Assembly (NCBI RefSeq): GCF_000420705.1
Contig: NZ_ATVL01000008.1
Span: 62,001-126,000 of the forward strand
Reading direction: 5' to 3'
Origin: Hymenobacter norwichensis DSM 15439
GTDB taxonomy: Bacteria; Bacteroidota; Bacteroidia; Cytophagales; Hymenobacteraceae
Length of the DNA: 64,000 bases
Shown: positions 1 through 8,510 of the stretch, in pieces
Layout: each line of letters starts with the position of its first letter
How positions within the stretch are numbered: position 1 is the first letter of the stretch
Made by a program: the position numbers and the translations under genes
The notes under the pieces: generated by a model
The model's database searches: none
Seen by the model: the letters and a program-made list of their open reading frames with translations, nothing else
What the model was told of the DNA's origin: nothing

Positions 1-28
1 TCAGCAGGCTTTCGTCGGTGTTGTTCAT
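1..28 (-). CDS. Start of a gene cut by the window edge, coupled to the heme oxygenase
   Basis: Only the first nine codons (MNNTDESLL) are visible. Its ATG overlaps the TGA stop of the heme oxygenase gene in an ATGA arrangement, which indicates translational coupling within one operon. In many bacteria a heme oxygenase of this type sits directly upstream of a bacteriophytochrome and supplies its biliverdin, so a bacteriophytochrome is the natural guess. The visible residues cannot confirm it. Confidence 0.5.
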
Positions 29-594
29 GCCTTGTTAAGCCAGGTTTCCAGGTGCTGAAACGTGCGGCTGGCTGACTGCACTATTTCGTCTTCATTTTCG
101 GGAGCAGCGGCTGCGCTTAGCTGCTGGCAGAACGACTTCCACATGGGGCCGGTACGCTCAGCATAGCCCGTGAAGTAGGCGCGGGTGGGAATATTTGCTT
201 TAACTAACTGCCGCGCAATCACCTGCCCGCCCAGCGTAGAGCCTTCCATTACGTACATGGCGCCCAGCAATTGAGGCAGCGTATCAAGTGGCGGCAGCGC
301 AGGGCACAGCGGCAGCGCAGCGGCATCCGTCCCTAAATCTTCCAGAATCAGGTGGGCGCGGTAGCGTTGCTCCTGTTGCCAGCTTGGCGGCAGCGTATAG
401 TGCCGCAGTCGGTCCTCATAGGGCTTCAAAAAACCGTACATCTTCGCTAGAAAGTGCGTGGTGGTAGCTTCGGATAAGGTGCCCGCCTCGAGGTTCTGGT
501 TGAACTGGTTTAGCTCCAGCGCGTCGTGGTACGGGCGGGTTTCGGTGCGGAGCCGCTGCAAAATGCCAGAAACGGCGGAAGATGGTAGACTCAT
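25..594 (-). CDS. Biliverdin-producing heme oxygenase (BphO/HemO type)
   Basis: A 189-residue protein of the bacterial heme oxygenase family, which opens heme to biliverdin, CO and iron in the cytoplasm. Near the N-terminus it has the helix with the likely proximal histidine in the context RPYHDALE (about residue 23). In the middle it has the glycine-rich distal-helix motif MYVMEGSTLGGQVI, highly typical of the family; the length is also normal. The stop overlaps the start of the next gene by ATGA, so the two are co-translated. This suggests biliverdin supply for a phytochrome rather than general iron acquisition. A Bacteroidota promoter lies about 50 bases upstream of the start codon. Confidence 0.85.
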   Translation of the reverse strand: MSLPSSAVSGILQRLRTETRPYHDALELNQFNQNLEAGTLSEATTTHFLAKMYGFLKPYEDRLRHYTLPPSWQQEQRYRAHLILEDLGTDAAALPLCPALPPLDTLPQLLGAMYVMEGSTLGGQVIARQLVKANIPTRAYFTGYAERTGPMWKSFCQQLSAAAAPENEDEIVQSASRTFQHLETWLNKA

Positions 595-644
595 GTAGGT
601 TGGGCGGGCGGGCGTTCGGGCGAAGACACAACAGGTAAGAACGC

Positions 645-676
645 CAAAGCTACCGCCCTTGCCGCAAAGACCTCAA
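645..676 (-). promoter_or_regulatory. Promoter for the heme oxygenase gene
   Basis: On the minus strand a TAGCTTTG element (645-652) matches the Bacteroidota -7 consensus TAnnTTTG. A TTG (674-676) lies 21 bases further upstream, the spacing expected for the -33 element. The predicted transcript starts about 40 bases before the ATG. Confidence 0.5.
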
Positions 677-776
677 CTGCTCAGGCACCTTTGAGGTTGG
701 GCACCTAACTGCACATTCACGTAAAAGAAGACCGAAGGTTATTGCCAGCTCGCCTCCTGAGAGGCTAGCAACGCAT

Positions 777-830
777 AAGCCCCAGCTAGCAGGGCGTCGG
801 AAAACCGATGCCTAACGCTAGCCGGGGCTT
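777..830 (-). terminator. Inverted repeat after the zinc-ribbon gene
   Basis: Arms AAGCCCC-AG-CTAGC (777-790) and GCTAG-CC-GGGGCTT (817-830) are complementary, with a loop of about 26 bases. It lies 31 bases after the stop of the minus-strand zinc-ribbon gene. There is no clear T tract, so intrinsic termination is plausible but not certain. Confidence 0.4.
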
Positions 831-860
831 GTCTGAGCTTATTTTATGTTGGGCGAAAGG

Positions 861-1190
861 TTACTTGGTGGCTTCGTCTTTGTTCCAGGCTTTCCAGTCG
901 AGCTTGCCATCTTCGGTTTTGCGCAGGAAATAAGTTTGGTCGTCTTCCTGGCGCTTGCCGAACGTTACGTCGGAGCGGCAATCCAGGCAGCGGAGCGAGG
1001 TGTATTTGAATTTATCCTGGGCCACGCGGGCTGTCAGGTCGAGGTTATCGGAACCGCAGATGCCGCACTTGGCTACATCCGGAAAGCTCAACCGCTCATA
1101 CTCGGTAACTACCTCGTGAAGGTTTGCCCCCTGAACAGTGAAGTGAAACTGGCGACGCCCCAGGCGCTTCGAAATCATCATTTGTAGCAT
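861..1190 (-). CDS. Small zinc-ribbon protein of unknown role
   Basis: A 109-residue protein with two CxxC knuckles, C42-C45 (CGIC) and C68-C71 (CLDC), 22 residues apart. This is the layout of a zinc ribbon. The segment before the first knuckle is basic and beta-prone, and the C-terminus is charged and rich in Lys/Asp. I do not recognise a named family. The spacing suggests a nucleic-acid or protein-binding zinc ribbon. Methionines at positions 1, 4 and 5 make the exact start uncertain by a few codons. It stands alone between gaps on both sides. Confidence 0.6.
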   Translation of the reverse strand: MLQMMISKRLGRRQFHFTVQGANLHEVVTEYERLSFPDVAKCGICGSDNLDLTARVAQDKFKYTSLRCLDCRSDVTFGKRQEDDQTYFLRKTEDGKLDWKAWNKDEATK

Positions 1191-1311
1191 GCTACTGTTG
1201 TTTTGGATTATATAACCCGCGTTAAAGAAGAAAAGAATTCACCTCGTTGAATTCTGGAACAAGATACTAACTTCTTTCGCTTTTCTTGCTAATATTATTG
1301 ACAAATAAGTA

Positions 1312-1387
1312 ATGGTTGTTATTTGCTGATAGTTGATGATTGACAGACAAGGCTGCCCTGACAATCAAAAATCAGCAATACAACCAT
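1312..1387. repeat. Long imperfect inverted repeat after the subtilase gene
   Basis: Left arm 1312-1342 and right arm 1361-1387 share ATGGTTGT, TTGCTGAT and TTGATTG blocks in complementary order. The right arm ends 6 bases from the stop of the minus-strand subtilase gene. It belongs to the positional family of spacer inverted repeats described in the findings and may act as a terminator or 3' mRNA end. Confidence 0.6.
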
Positions 1388-1393
1388 CACTCG

Positions 1394-3094
1394 CTACAGC
1401 TTCACAAACCGTACGCTGCGCTGCACCTTGGTGCCAGCCTGCACGGCGCAGGTATAAATGCCCTGGGTAAGCGTGTTGGTGGGCAGTTGAACTTCGGCGG
1501 CCGTGGTAGCAGCTAGGCGCTGCTCCAGCACCAGCGTTCCGCGAGCATCATAGAAGCGAATATGCAACGGTTGTGCCCGCAAAGCGGGCGTCAGTTGCAG
1601 GTTAAGTTCATTGCCGTCCAGCGGATTAGGGTACACTACCAGCTGCTTGGCGCTGCTAACTGGCCCTGCCGTAGACAACGGCGTACTGGGGTTAGCCAGA
1701 TTGTAAGCCAGCACAAAATTGGGGACGCCATAGCCCAGCAGATTGTCGGGGGTGGTGTACTGCGAGCCGGAGCGCTGCAAGTAGCTGATAACCTGCTGAG
1801 CCGTGAGCGTGGGGTTAGCCTGCCAGAAACCGGCTACCATCCCGGCCAGTATCGGACACGAAAACGACGTTCCGGAGCCACGCACCACCTGCCCGCTCAT
1901 TGTTACCACGGCCGCCTGTGCCCCCTGCGTGGCCAGGTTAGGCTTGATGCGGTTATCGGCACTAGGGCCCTTCGAGCTGAAGCTCGCGTAATTGCGCAGC
2001 GAGTCTACGGCGCCCACCGTCAGAATAGAATCGGCATCAGACGGTGCCAGCAAGCTCGGGCCCGTAAATCGACCATCATTGCCTATGGAGTTCACCACTA
2101 CCATGCCTACGCGGGAGGCAATGGTGGCGGCCCGCGTGGAAATGGCCGTGCGGCCGTTCAAATCGGCGTAGGTATAGTTGCCGTAGGGCACCACAAAGTC
2201 CAGATATCCCAACGACGAGCTGATGACGTCCACCCCGGCCGAGTCGGCCCGTTCGGCGGCCAGCAGCCAGTTCACTTCTTCAATCGGGTTTTCCGTGAAA
2301 GACTGCTCGGTCAGATACAGCCGGTAGGTGGCCTTGGGGGCCGTGCCGACAAATACGCCGGTCTCGTTGGCGGCCATGGTAGACAGCGTTTGGGTGCCGT
2401 GGCTGGCAATCCGGTACACGTCGGGCAGGCGCTGCACGAAATTATAGGTATCGGCAATGCGCCCTTCGGTGCGTAACGATGCAAACGGCGCAGTGGTATT
2501 TACCCCCGGAAAGCCATCATCAAACACGGCAATCTGCATGCCTTCGCCCCGAAAGCCGGCATTGTGCATGGCTACAGCCCCAATCATGCGGGCTTGCTCG
2601 TAGGCCTGGCCGTACACCGGGTTAGCCTGGGTACGCTGCTGAGTATTATTATCGAGTATTTCCTCGTACTTACTAGGCCCTGCCACCTGGGCAGGCCGGT
2701 TCACGGTTTGGGCAGTGCGCACGAACGGCAGCGCCTGCACCGCCGTCAAGGTGCTGGAATCACACTCAACCACCACCGCATTAAACCAGCGCGACGAGTA
2801 CCACACCGTAGCGCCGGGCACGGCCTTCACCTGGGTTATGTAGCTGGGGTTCACGGGCAAGTCGCGGGGCTGTACGGCAATGTTCTGGCGGGTGCGGCGC
2901 GCAATAGCCCGCGCCGACAGAAACTGCTGGGGCTGGCTGACAGTGAAAGGCGAGCCCGCTTTGTCGCGAAAGTACACCAGGTGCTTGCGCACAGTAGCCG
3001 CCGTGGTAACGCCGGAGCCCCCTTGCGCCGAAGCAGTGCCCAAGCTAGTGGCCGCCATCAAGCCGGTAAGTGCAAGTAGAATTGAAAAGCGCAT
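1394..3094 (-). CDS. Secreted S8 subtilisin-like protease with T9SS sorting domain
   Basis: A 566-residue preproprotein. Residues 1-23 form a signal peptide ending at ASA. A subtilase prodomain-like region follows, to about residue 135. The S8 catalytic domain carries Asp192 (FDDG), His232 (SHGT), oxyanion Asn339 (GND) and Ser410 (GTSFSCP). From about residue 485 a type A type IX secretion domain begins (VVYPNP) and ends with GIYTCAVQAG and the basic/hydrophobic tail VRFVKL. The protein is therefore expected to cross the inner membrane by Sec, fold in the periplasm and leave by the T9SS to the surface or medium as an extracellular peptidase. All catalytic residues are present. Confidence 0.9.
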   Translation of the reverse strand: MRFSILLALTGLMAATSLGTASAQGGSGVTTAATVRKHLVYFRDKAGSPFTVSQPQQFLSARAIARRTRQNIAVQPRDLPVNPSYITQVKAVPGATVWYSSRWFNAVVVECDSSTLTAVQALPFVRTAQTVNRPAQVAGPSKYEEILDNNTQQRTQANPVYGQAYEQARMIGAVAMHNAGFRGEGMQIAVFDDGFPGVNTTAPFASLRTEGRIADTYNFVQRLPDVYRIASHGTQTLSTMAANETGVFVGTAPKATYRLYLTEQSFTENPIEEVNWLLAAERADSAGVDVISSSLGYLDFVVPYGNYTYADLNGRTAISTRAATIASRVGMVVVNSIGNDGRFTGPSLLAPSDADSILTVGAVDSLRNYASFSSKGPSADNRIKPNLATQGAQAAVVTMSGQVVRGSGTSFSCPILAGMVAGFWQANPTLTAQQVISYLQRSGSQYTTPDNLLGYGVPNFVLAYNLANPSTPLSTAGPVSSAKQLVVYPNPLDGNELNLQLTPALRAQPLHIRFYDARGTLVLEQRLAATTAAEVQLPTNTLTQGIYTCAVQAGTKVQRSVRFVKL

Positions 3095-3197
3095 AGAAGT
3101 ATCCCAATGAATGACGTGCTGGAAGGTACGTATTTTGCACTAAATCCGGGTTGACATCACTTAACAAACGCACGACGCAAGTTTCGGCTACTTCATT

Positions 3198-3236
3198 AAA
3201 AAAACCGCCACCTGAAATTTCAGATGGCGGTTTTTC
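3198..3236. terminator. Bidirectional intrinsic terminator
   Basis: An almost perfect hairpin of AAAACCGCCA-C-CTGAAA with its complement, flanked by A-rich sequence on one side and T-rich on the other. It ends the minus-strand lipoprotein gene (stop at 3264). Confidence 0.85.
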
Positions 3237-3263
3237 AATTTATGAACCACTAGTGAATAGCGT

Positions 3264-4022
3264 CTAGCGTCCTTTTTCTATCAGGGTTTCGGTATGTGCT
3301 ATACCACTGAAAATGACGCTAGGCGAAGGAACGCAGTTGATGCCAGGCTCACAGTAAATAAAGCGGCGGCGGCTCCGATATACGGGTCCTTCTCCCTGCG
3401 CATACACCTGCCGCACCCGCAGGTAGTAGAAGGCATTCACATATTCGGTTTCCTCTAAGCCATCGGGTGTGGATGTGGTGATGGTTTTTGGATATGTGCT
3501 ACTGACAGTACCCGAGGTGACAGTAAACGGCTCACCCACGCGGGTATAATGCAAGTTTTCGTCTTTGATGCCGTTCATGTTATTGAAAGCATTGGCGTTC
3601 CAGTAGCCTTCACGAACCGGAAAAATCAGCTCTACCCGCGGGTTGTTGTTGCGCGTTTCCAGCACGTTAGTAGCAGCCGTGCTCACTACCAGCACACTAT
3701 CGGCGCGCCAAACGTCGGTGGCGGTGGCGCGGCGGGAACGGATGATGCGGAAGGCTTCGCGGCCCGCGTTATCGGTGTACTGCTCCGCTACCTGCTCCCG
3801 AAACTGAAAGCGGTTGTAGGTCTTTACGTTGCGCGTCCAGATGGTATCCACCACGTTGTAGATGCGGTAGTCGCCCACGGCCAACGGGTAGTAGTTGGTA
3901 TCGGCGGGTTCCACTTTCACCGACTCGTTTTTGCACCCGGCTACAGCCAGTGCCAAAAGCCCGGCCGCCGCGAACCGGCGCGACAACGAAATCCAACTTT
4001 CATTAAGAAGATAGCGCAACAT
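3264..4022 (-). CDS. Lipoprotein of unknown function
   Basis: A 252-residue protein. The start at 4022 (MLRYLLNES) is chosen because it gives an N-terminal signal peptide and lipobox AVAGC with Cys30; the reading frame extends further upstream into mnmA but that part looks non-coding. The mature part begins CKNESVKVEP and contains a tandem of Tyr/Thr-rich beta strands. No catalytic motif is recognised. It begins 10 bases after the mnmA stop and probably shares that transcript, ending at the terminator at 3198-3236. Location is likely the inner face of the outer membrane or the cell surface. Confidence 0.75.
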   Translation of the reverse strand: MLRYLLNESWISLSRRFAAAGLLALAVAGCKNESVKVEPADTNYYPLAVGDYRIYNVVDTIWTRNVKTYNRFQFREQVAEQYTDNAGREAFRIIRSRRATATDVWRADSVLVVSTAATNVLETRNNNPRVELIFPVREGYWNANAFNNMNGIKDENLHYTRVGEPFTVTSGTVSSTYPKTITTSTPDGLEETEYVNAFYYLRVRQVYAQGEGPVYRSRRRFIYCEPGINCVPSPSVIFSGIAHTETLIEKGR

Positions 4023-4032
4023 AAAACTAGGA

Positions 4033-5202
4033 TTATAGCGTGGCAGTAACGGCCGAAGATACGGGAGTTTCGCCAATCGTATGCCGCTCAATCCAGCCGC
4101 CGCCCAGCACGTCTTGCCCGTCGTAGAATACGGCGGCTTGGCCGGGCGTAACGGCGTGCACCGGCTCCTCGAAGTAGATATGGATTTTGTCGCCAATCTG
4201 CTCCAGAAACGCCGGGGCGCCGTCGTGATTATAGCGGATTTTGGTGACACTCGGCACCAACCCGCGCCCTTCCAACGACGCAAATTTACCCATGTTCAAC
4301 TGCCCTACCGTGGTCCGGCTGCTGGCCAAATCGTCGAAATTGCCCAGTACCACTTCGTTGGTATCAGGCCGGATTTCGGTTACGTACACCGGGAAGCCCA
4401 GCGCCACGCCCAGGCCTTTGCGCTGGCCAATGGTGTAGAACGGGTAGCCCTCGTGGTTGCCCACAAATGTACCGTCGCGCAGCACAAACCGGCCGCCCGC
4501 TACTCGCGCTTCCAGGCCCGGTACCCGGCGCCGCAGGAAACCGCGGTAGTCGTTGTCGGGAATGAAGCAGATTTCGTAGCTCTCGGGCTTGTTTACAAGT
4601 TCCGTGAAGCCGCGGCGGCGCGCCTCGTCGTAGATTTCGGTTTTGCGCATGTGGCCCAGCGGAAACAGCGTACGGCTCAGGCTCTCCTGGCTCACGCCCC
4701 AGAGCGCATAGCTTTGGTCTTTGTTTTCATCGAGGCCTTTACTGACCACGTAACGGCCGTTTTCCAGGCGCACGTTGGCGTAGTGTCCGGTGGCAATGAA
4801 CTCGCAACCCAACTGGTCGGCCCGGCGCAGCAAGGCGTCCCATTTGATGTGGGTATTGCAGAGCACGCACGGATTAGGTGTGCGGCCAGCCAAGTATTCG
4901 TCGGTGAAGTTGGAGATTACGAAGTCACCGAACTCGTCGCGAATATCAATAATGTAGTGCGGAAAGCCGAGGTCCACGGCAATCTGGCGGGCATCGTTGA
5001 TGCTGTCGAGCGAGCAGCAGCCGGTTTCTTTTTTAGACCCGCCCGCCGAGGCGTAATCCCAAGTTTTCATGGTCATTCCGACCACTTCGTAGCCTTGCTC
5101 GTGCAAGAGCACGGCCGCTACCGATGAATCAATACCGCCGCTCATGGCGACGAGGACGCGGCCCTTGGTAACAGGCGGCGTGGAAGATGCAAATTGCGTC
5201 AT
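4033..5202 (-). CDS. mnmA: tRNA-specific 2-thiouridylase MnmA
   Basis: The enzyme thiolates U34 of the Lys, Glu and Gln tRNAs, using ATP and sulfur relayed by a cysteine. Starting at MTQFASS (389 residues), the PP-loop SGGIDSS is at 21-27. The catalytic cysteine pair is C112 (NPCVLC) and C212 (YEICFI), and the tRNA-binding segment ATGHYA lies around 137. Length matches the family. A further in-frame ATG eight codons upstream (5226) is possible. The downstream start fits better with the -7 promoter element at 5244-5251, leaving a leader of about 35 bases. A lipoprotein gene follows after 10 bases. Confidence 0.95.
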   Translation of the reverse strand: MTQFASSTPPVTKGRVLVAMSGGIDSSVAAVLLHEQGYEVVGMTMKTWDYASAGGSKKETGCCSLDSINDARQIAVDLGFPHYIIDIRDEFGDFVISNFTDEYLAGRTPNPCVLCNTHIKWDALLRRADQLGCEFIATGHYANVRLENGRYVVSKGLDENKDQSYALWGVSQESLSRTLFPLGHMRKTEIYDEARRRGFTELVNKPESYEICFIPDNDYRGFLRRRVPGLEARVAGGRFVLRDGTFVGNHEGYPFYTIGQRKGLGVALGFPVYVTEIRPDTNEVVLGNFDDLASSRTTVGQLNMGKFASLEGRGLVPSVTKIRYNHDGAPAFLEQIGDKIHIYFEEPVHAVTPGQAAVFYDGQDVLGGGWIERHTIGETPVSSAVTATL

Positions 5203-5243
5203 AAAGAAAAGCGCCCGTGGAGTCAAGGTCCGCGGCCGCGTGG

Positions 5244-5251
5244 CAAAGATA
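5244..5251 (-). promoter_or_regulatory. -7 element for mnmA
   Basis: The minus strand reads TATCTTTG, an exact TAnnTTTG match, 42 bases upstream of the chosen mnmA start. I see no convincing -33 element. Confidence 0.4.
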
Positions 5252-5347
5252 ACACCTGCCGTGCAGCTATAGGTTTCCTGGAGCTTGCTTTGGTTTCCGA
5301 AATGGCCGCAGAATGAAACAACAAGGCCTCGGCTACGTCGGAATCCT

Positions 5348-5355
5348 TACTTTTG
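5348..5355 (+). promoter_or_regulatory. -7 element for the TrpF-like gene
   Basis: TACTTTTG, an exact TAnnTTTG match, lies 54 bases before the ATG at 5409. No clear -33 box is visible. Confidence 0.4.
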
Positions 5356-5408
5356 CGCTCTGACAGGCCGCCTGTTTCTGGTGCTGCCGCCCTCAATTTC
5401 GACTACAT

Positions 5409-5996
5409 ATGGCTTTGCTTACCTCCGTGCTGGTGCGCGGTATCAACAACCTCTCCGATGCCCGTTATTGCGCCGGCATGGGCGCCGATGGCCTGATTTT
5501 CACCCTCGACCCGGCCCTGCCTGGTGCCGTTGATGCAGCAACTGTGAAGGAACTAGCGGGCTGGGTGTCGGGCGTGGAAATCATTGGGGAGTTTGGAAGT
5601 ACGCTGCCTGCTTCGGAAATCAACCGCCTGATTGAGGAGTGCAACCTGACGCGGGTGCTCTTGCGCGACTTTGCCGCGTGGCCCGCCGTACCGCCGCTGG
5701 CCGTACCGGCGCTGCTGGAAGTGTCGCCGCTGGTAGCTTTTGATGCCGAAGAAAGTGCGCACGCTGTGCCCGCCACCGCGTTTCCGGCCGGCTACGCCCT
5801 GCTTACTGCCGCCGAAGACGCCGGTGCCACGGCGGCGCCACTCTGGCTCAGTGGCAACTTTTCGCCCGACACGCTACCTACGCTACTAGCTACCGTTCAG
5901 CCAGCCGGCCTCGTCCTGGAAGGCGGCAACGAAATCAAGCCCGGCCTGCGCGACTTCTTGGAAATGGAAGCCGTATTTGAAGCCTTGGAAGAATAG
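5409..5996 (+). CDS. TrpF-like (phosphoribosylanthranilate isomerase fold) protein without catalytic Cys
   Basis: A 195-residue protein whose ends resemble phosphoribosylanthranilate isomerase, the TIM-barrel enzyme of tryptophan synthesis. The N-terminus VLVRGINNLSDARYCAGMGA aligns with the TrpF pattern KICGITNxEDA. The C-terminus has LSGNFSPDTL and EGGNEIKPGLRDF, matching the TrpF phosphate-binding segments SGGLxPENV and SSGVExxPGxKD. In true TrpF the general base is the Cys of KICG. Here that position is Arg (LVRG), and the LLDT strand that carries the general acid is not recognisable. The protein is therefore probably a non-isomerase paralogue, perhaps a ligand or phosphate binder. It stands alone, with no other trp genes nearby. 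Confidence 0.65.
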   Translation: MALLTSVLVRGINNLSDARYCAGMGADGLIFTLDPALPGAVDAATVKELAGWVSGVEIIGEFGSTLPASEINRLIEECNLTRVLLRDFAAWPAVPPLAVPALLEVSPLVAFDAEESAHAVPATAFPAGYALLTAAEDAGATAAPLWLSGNFSPDTLPTLLATVQPAGLVLEGGNEIKPGLRDFLEMEAVFEALEE

Positions 5997-6002
5997 TTAT
6001 TA

Positions 6003-6060
6003 GTGCGTAGTGCCTAAGCCGTTCCTCTATACTATATAGAACGGCTTAGGTACCACGCAC
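6003..6060. terminator. Long bidirectional hairpin between convergent genes
   Basis: Arms of 22 bases (6003-6024 and 6039-6060) pair with only two mismatches around an AT-rich loop. It fills the 69-base gap between the convergent TrpF-like and DinB-like genes, so it can serve both transcripts. It has no T tract. Confidence 0.7.
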
Positions 6061-6065
6061 CAATC

Positions 6066-6905
6066 TTAGGCCATTACGGTGATTAGGCTGAAAATTGAGT
6101 CCGTCAATTGGGGGTCGCCCGTGGTGGCTATGTGGTGCGGGGCTTCGGCGCGGGGCAGGCTTTTGGTGAAGAGCCGCCAAGCCACGTTCCCATCAACGGT
6201 GATGGTGGCCGTTACTAGTCCGTTGTAGTCGGTGCCTAACTCCCAGCGGGTGGGCTGCCGTTGCAAAAACCAGGTACCGCCGCCCACGCCGGTTACGGTG
6301 AACTGCAATGTAGTGCCGGATGCGGCCGGGACATTCCGGTAATGGTGTGGCAGGGCCCGCACGCAGGTAGCCAGAAACGGATAATACAGCTCCGGCGTCA
6401 GCAACGGCTCCTCCTGCCCTACTGCCTGCCGAATCTGTTGCTGGTGATGCCACTTCTCGGTGTAGTCGCGGGCTACGTGGAACCAGTTCAACGACTGCTC
6501 TTCCCCGGCCCAACCCACTGAAAACATGGCCGGTTGCAGCATCGGCAACGACGCCATATAGGTGTTGTAGGCCGGCCCAATAACTTCCAGCAGCCAGGTA
6601 ACCAATTGCGGGCTCAGCCGCTGACCGGCCCGTACCCAGTCGGCGTTGAGTTGGTTGAGGTACTGCACCACATCCTCGTGGGCCGGACTGGCCGGACCAC
6701 CACTGCCAAAATGCCCATCGCGCAGCATGGACAGGGTGCGCAACGAGCCATCGAGTAGATGCAGGGCCACGTCGTGCACGCGCCATTGCGGAGCGACAGT
6801 TGGTTTCAGCCAATCGGCGGGTTCTAGAGCGCGCAGCAACGTCAGCAAATGCTGGTCGAGCACCGGAAACAGGTGGGCAGTGGGCAGGATGGGAAGCGGC
6901 TGCAT
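6066..6905 (-). CDS. DinB/maleylpyruvate isomerase-like metal-binding protein
   Basis: About 279 residues from MQPLPILPT; an in-frame ATG 12 codons upstream is also possible. The first 170 residues match the DinB-like, mycothiol-dependent maleylpyruvate isomerase N-terminal fold. This is a four-helix bundle that places histidines for a divalent metal: WRVHDVALHLLDG near residue 50 and ARDYTEKWHHQQQIR near 155. The C-terminal part is a beta-rich SCP2-like domain (TATITVDGNVAWRLFTKSL), the usual partner. The family transfers or uses low-molecular-weight thiols. The bacillithiol gene bshB1 further along fits thiol chemistry, but the substrate is unknown. Confidence 0.65.
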   Translation of the reverse strand: MQPLPILPTAHLFPVLDQHLLTLLRALEPADWLKPTVAPQWRVHDVALHLLDGSLRTLSMLRDGHFGSGGPASPAHEDVVQYLNQLNADWVRAGQRLSPQLVTWLLEVIGPAYNTYMASLPMLQPAMFSVGWAGEEQSLNWFHVARDYTEKWHHQQQIRQAVGQEEPLLTPELYYPFLATCVRALPHHYRNVPAASGTTLQFTVTGVGGGTWFLQRQPTRWELGTDYNGLVTATITVDGNVAWRLFTKSLPRAEAPHHIATTGDPQLTDSIFSLITVMA

Positions 6906-7021
6906 CGGCGAAACAGGAGAGTAACCGCTCAAATTGCGCATTCTATTTCACTTGAACAACGCGCCGCTGGCTTCCCTATTCGGCATCACTCTTATTAACG
7001 GCTGCCGTGCAGAACAACGCC

Positions 7022-8353
7022 CTAGAGCTGCTTTAGGCGCAACACTCCCGGCAGAACTATTGGCGCGGGCAGTTCGCCGGTACGCGCAAAATCCATCCAC
7101 AACTGCCGCACTGGCCGACCGGCTTCGTGGATGGCCGCCCACTTTACCTCACTTAGCAGCGGCGTTGCCTGCCACCCGGCCTGGGTGCCCAGCAGCAGCG
7201 GCAAATCGAGGGTGTGCGCCGCGCCTAGGGTACGACCAACGGGCTGAAACTGCATCAGAAAGTGATACGCGCGGCCTCCGGCGCGGGCATGCCGCCGGGC
7301 AAAGGCCAGGGCGGGCTTCAAGTAAATCAGCCCGGAGGTAATCCTCACCAACAGGCGCAGCAGCAACTCCCCCACCACGGGCACCCGCCCCACCCACCGA
7401 AACGTTGGGTCGATGACTGCGAAAAAACGCGTTTCCTCGGCGGTAGCGCCAATCAATACGTCCACCCTAGATGCCACGGCCGCCCACGCTCGGTCAAGCT
7501 CGGCTTCGGCTGGCAACGGATAGGCGCCGTACTGCGTGCCAAACGGCATCCCGCTTTTCAACCCAAACCGCCGCACAGCTTTGTACACGGCGCTTTCCCG
7601 CACCAGCACTTCATTAATGGTAGCGGCGGCGGGAAACGCGCCGGCGGCCGCTACCATGGCCCGGGTCATGGCGTGGCGGTTGCGGGCAAGGCCCAATGGG
7701 GCGCTGTGCAGAATAACGCGCCGGAACAGGCCGGCTGCCCCTTCCGCCACCATGAGGTGCGCCAAGGCATCGGCCCCGGAGGAATGCCCCAGCAGCGTTA
7801 CCAGGTCAGGGTTGCCCGCAAATGCTCGAATATTCCGTTGCACCCAGCGCAACGCTTCCAACAGATCCAGCAACCCCAGGTTGGGCGGCGGGCCACCTTC
7901 GCCACCCATAAAACCCAATAGCCCGAGCCGGTACGTAACGGCTACGAACACCACGCGCTGCTCCTGCACCAGCGTGGCCGGGTCGTAGAGGGGCAGGTCG
8001 CCGGCCCCGCTCACGTAGGAGCCGCCGTGCACCCACACGATGACGGGCAACGCCTCGCCCGGCTGTCGGTCGGCGGGAAGCGTGATGGAAAGCCGCAAGC
8101 AGTCCTCATCGAAAGTGGCCCCCGTATGGAAGTCGCCGAAGGCTTGCGCCAGTTGCGGATCAGCAGCCTGCGGACACGCCGGAGCAGGCGTGGTAGCATA
8201 GATGGGAGCTGCTGCGGCCGGTTCCGCTACCGGAAACTGAAACCGGGCGGCACGGGCGTACCGGATGCCGCTGGCTCGCAGCACGGCGCCATCGGACCAT
8301 CCGATAATGGTCCCCGCAGGGGCATGAAACTGAGGGAAAGCCTCGGCCGGCAT
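7022..8353 (-). CDS. Type-B carboxylesterase/lipase
   Basis: A 443-residue alpha/beta-hydrolase counted from MPAEAFPQF. The upstream in-frame extension lacks similarity to the family and was rejected. The oxyanion-hole motif WVHGGSYV is at 108-113. The nucleophile elbow GHSSG places Ser191, the acid is Glu306 or Glu307 (GATAEETRFF), and the catalytic His is His380 (GAAHTLDLP). The early cysteine-containing motif FDEDCLRLSI is also typical of the family, which hydrolyses carboxylic esters. No signal peptide is seen, so it is probably cytoplasmic. The physiological substrate cannot be told from the sequence. Confidence 0.85.
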   Translation of the reverse strand: MPAEAFPQFHAPAGTIIGWSDGAVLRASGIRYARAARFQFPVAEPAAAAPIYATTPAPACPQAADPQLAQAFGDFHTGATFDEDCLRLSITLPADRQPGEALPVIVWVHGGSYVSGAGDLPLYDPATLVQEQRVVFVAVTYRLGLLGFMGGEGGPPPNLGLLDLLEALRWVQRNIRAFAGNPDLVTLLGHSSGADALAHLMVAEGAAGLFRRVILHSAPLGLARNRHAMTRAMVAAAGAFPAAATINEVLVRESAVYKAVRRFGLKSGMPFGTQYGAYPLPAEAELDRAWAAVASRVDVLIGATAEETRFFAVIDPTFRWVGRVPVVGELLLRLLVRITSGLIYLKPALAFARRHARAGGRAYHFLMQFQPVGRTLGAAHTLDLPLLLGTQAGWQATPLLSEVKWAAIHEAGRPVRQLWMDFARTGELPAPIVLPGVLRLKQL

Positions 8354-8510
8354 GTAGTTTAGAAGGCTTAGTAAGGAGCCGGAATACGCCCGAGCAGCAC
8401 AATTGGTTTGCAAAAAGGGTATGGTTACTTGAAAACGACATTCACCCCAGCTTAGCCCTAGCACGCCGCTCCTGCCTTAACGCACATAGACAGTAGAGAA
8501 CTTTCTGTTT

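Noticed and set aside
1562..2476. 304-codon plus-strand open frame opposite the subtilase
   Set aside because: Shadow of the protease. Arg/His/Gly-rich product without domain signs.
4081..5127. 348-codon plus-strand open frame opposite mnmA
   Set aside because: Shadow of mnmA, which has all its catalytic motifs in the minus frame.
5409..5996. Calling this gene trpF
   Set aside because: The catalytic cysteine is replaced by Arg and no other trp genes are near, so the symbol would mislead.
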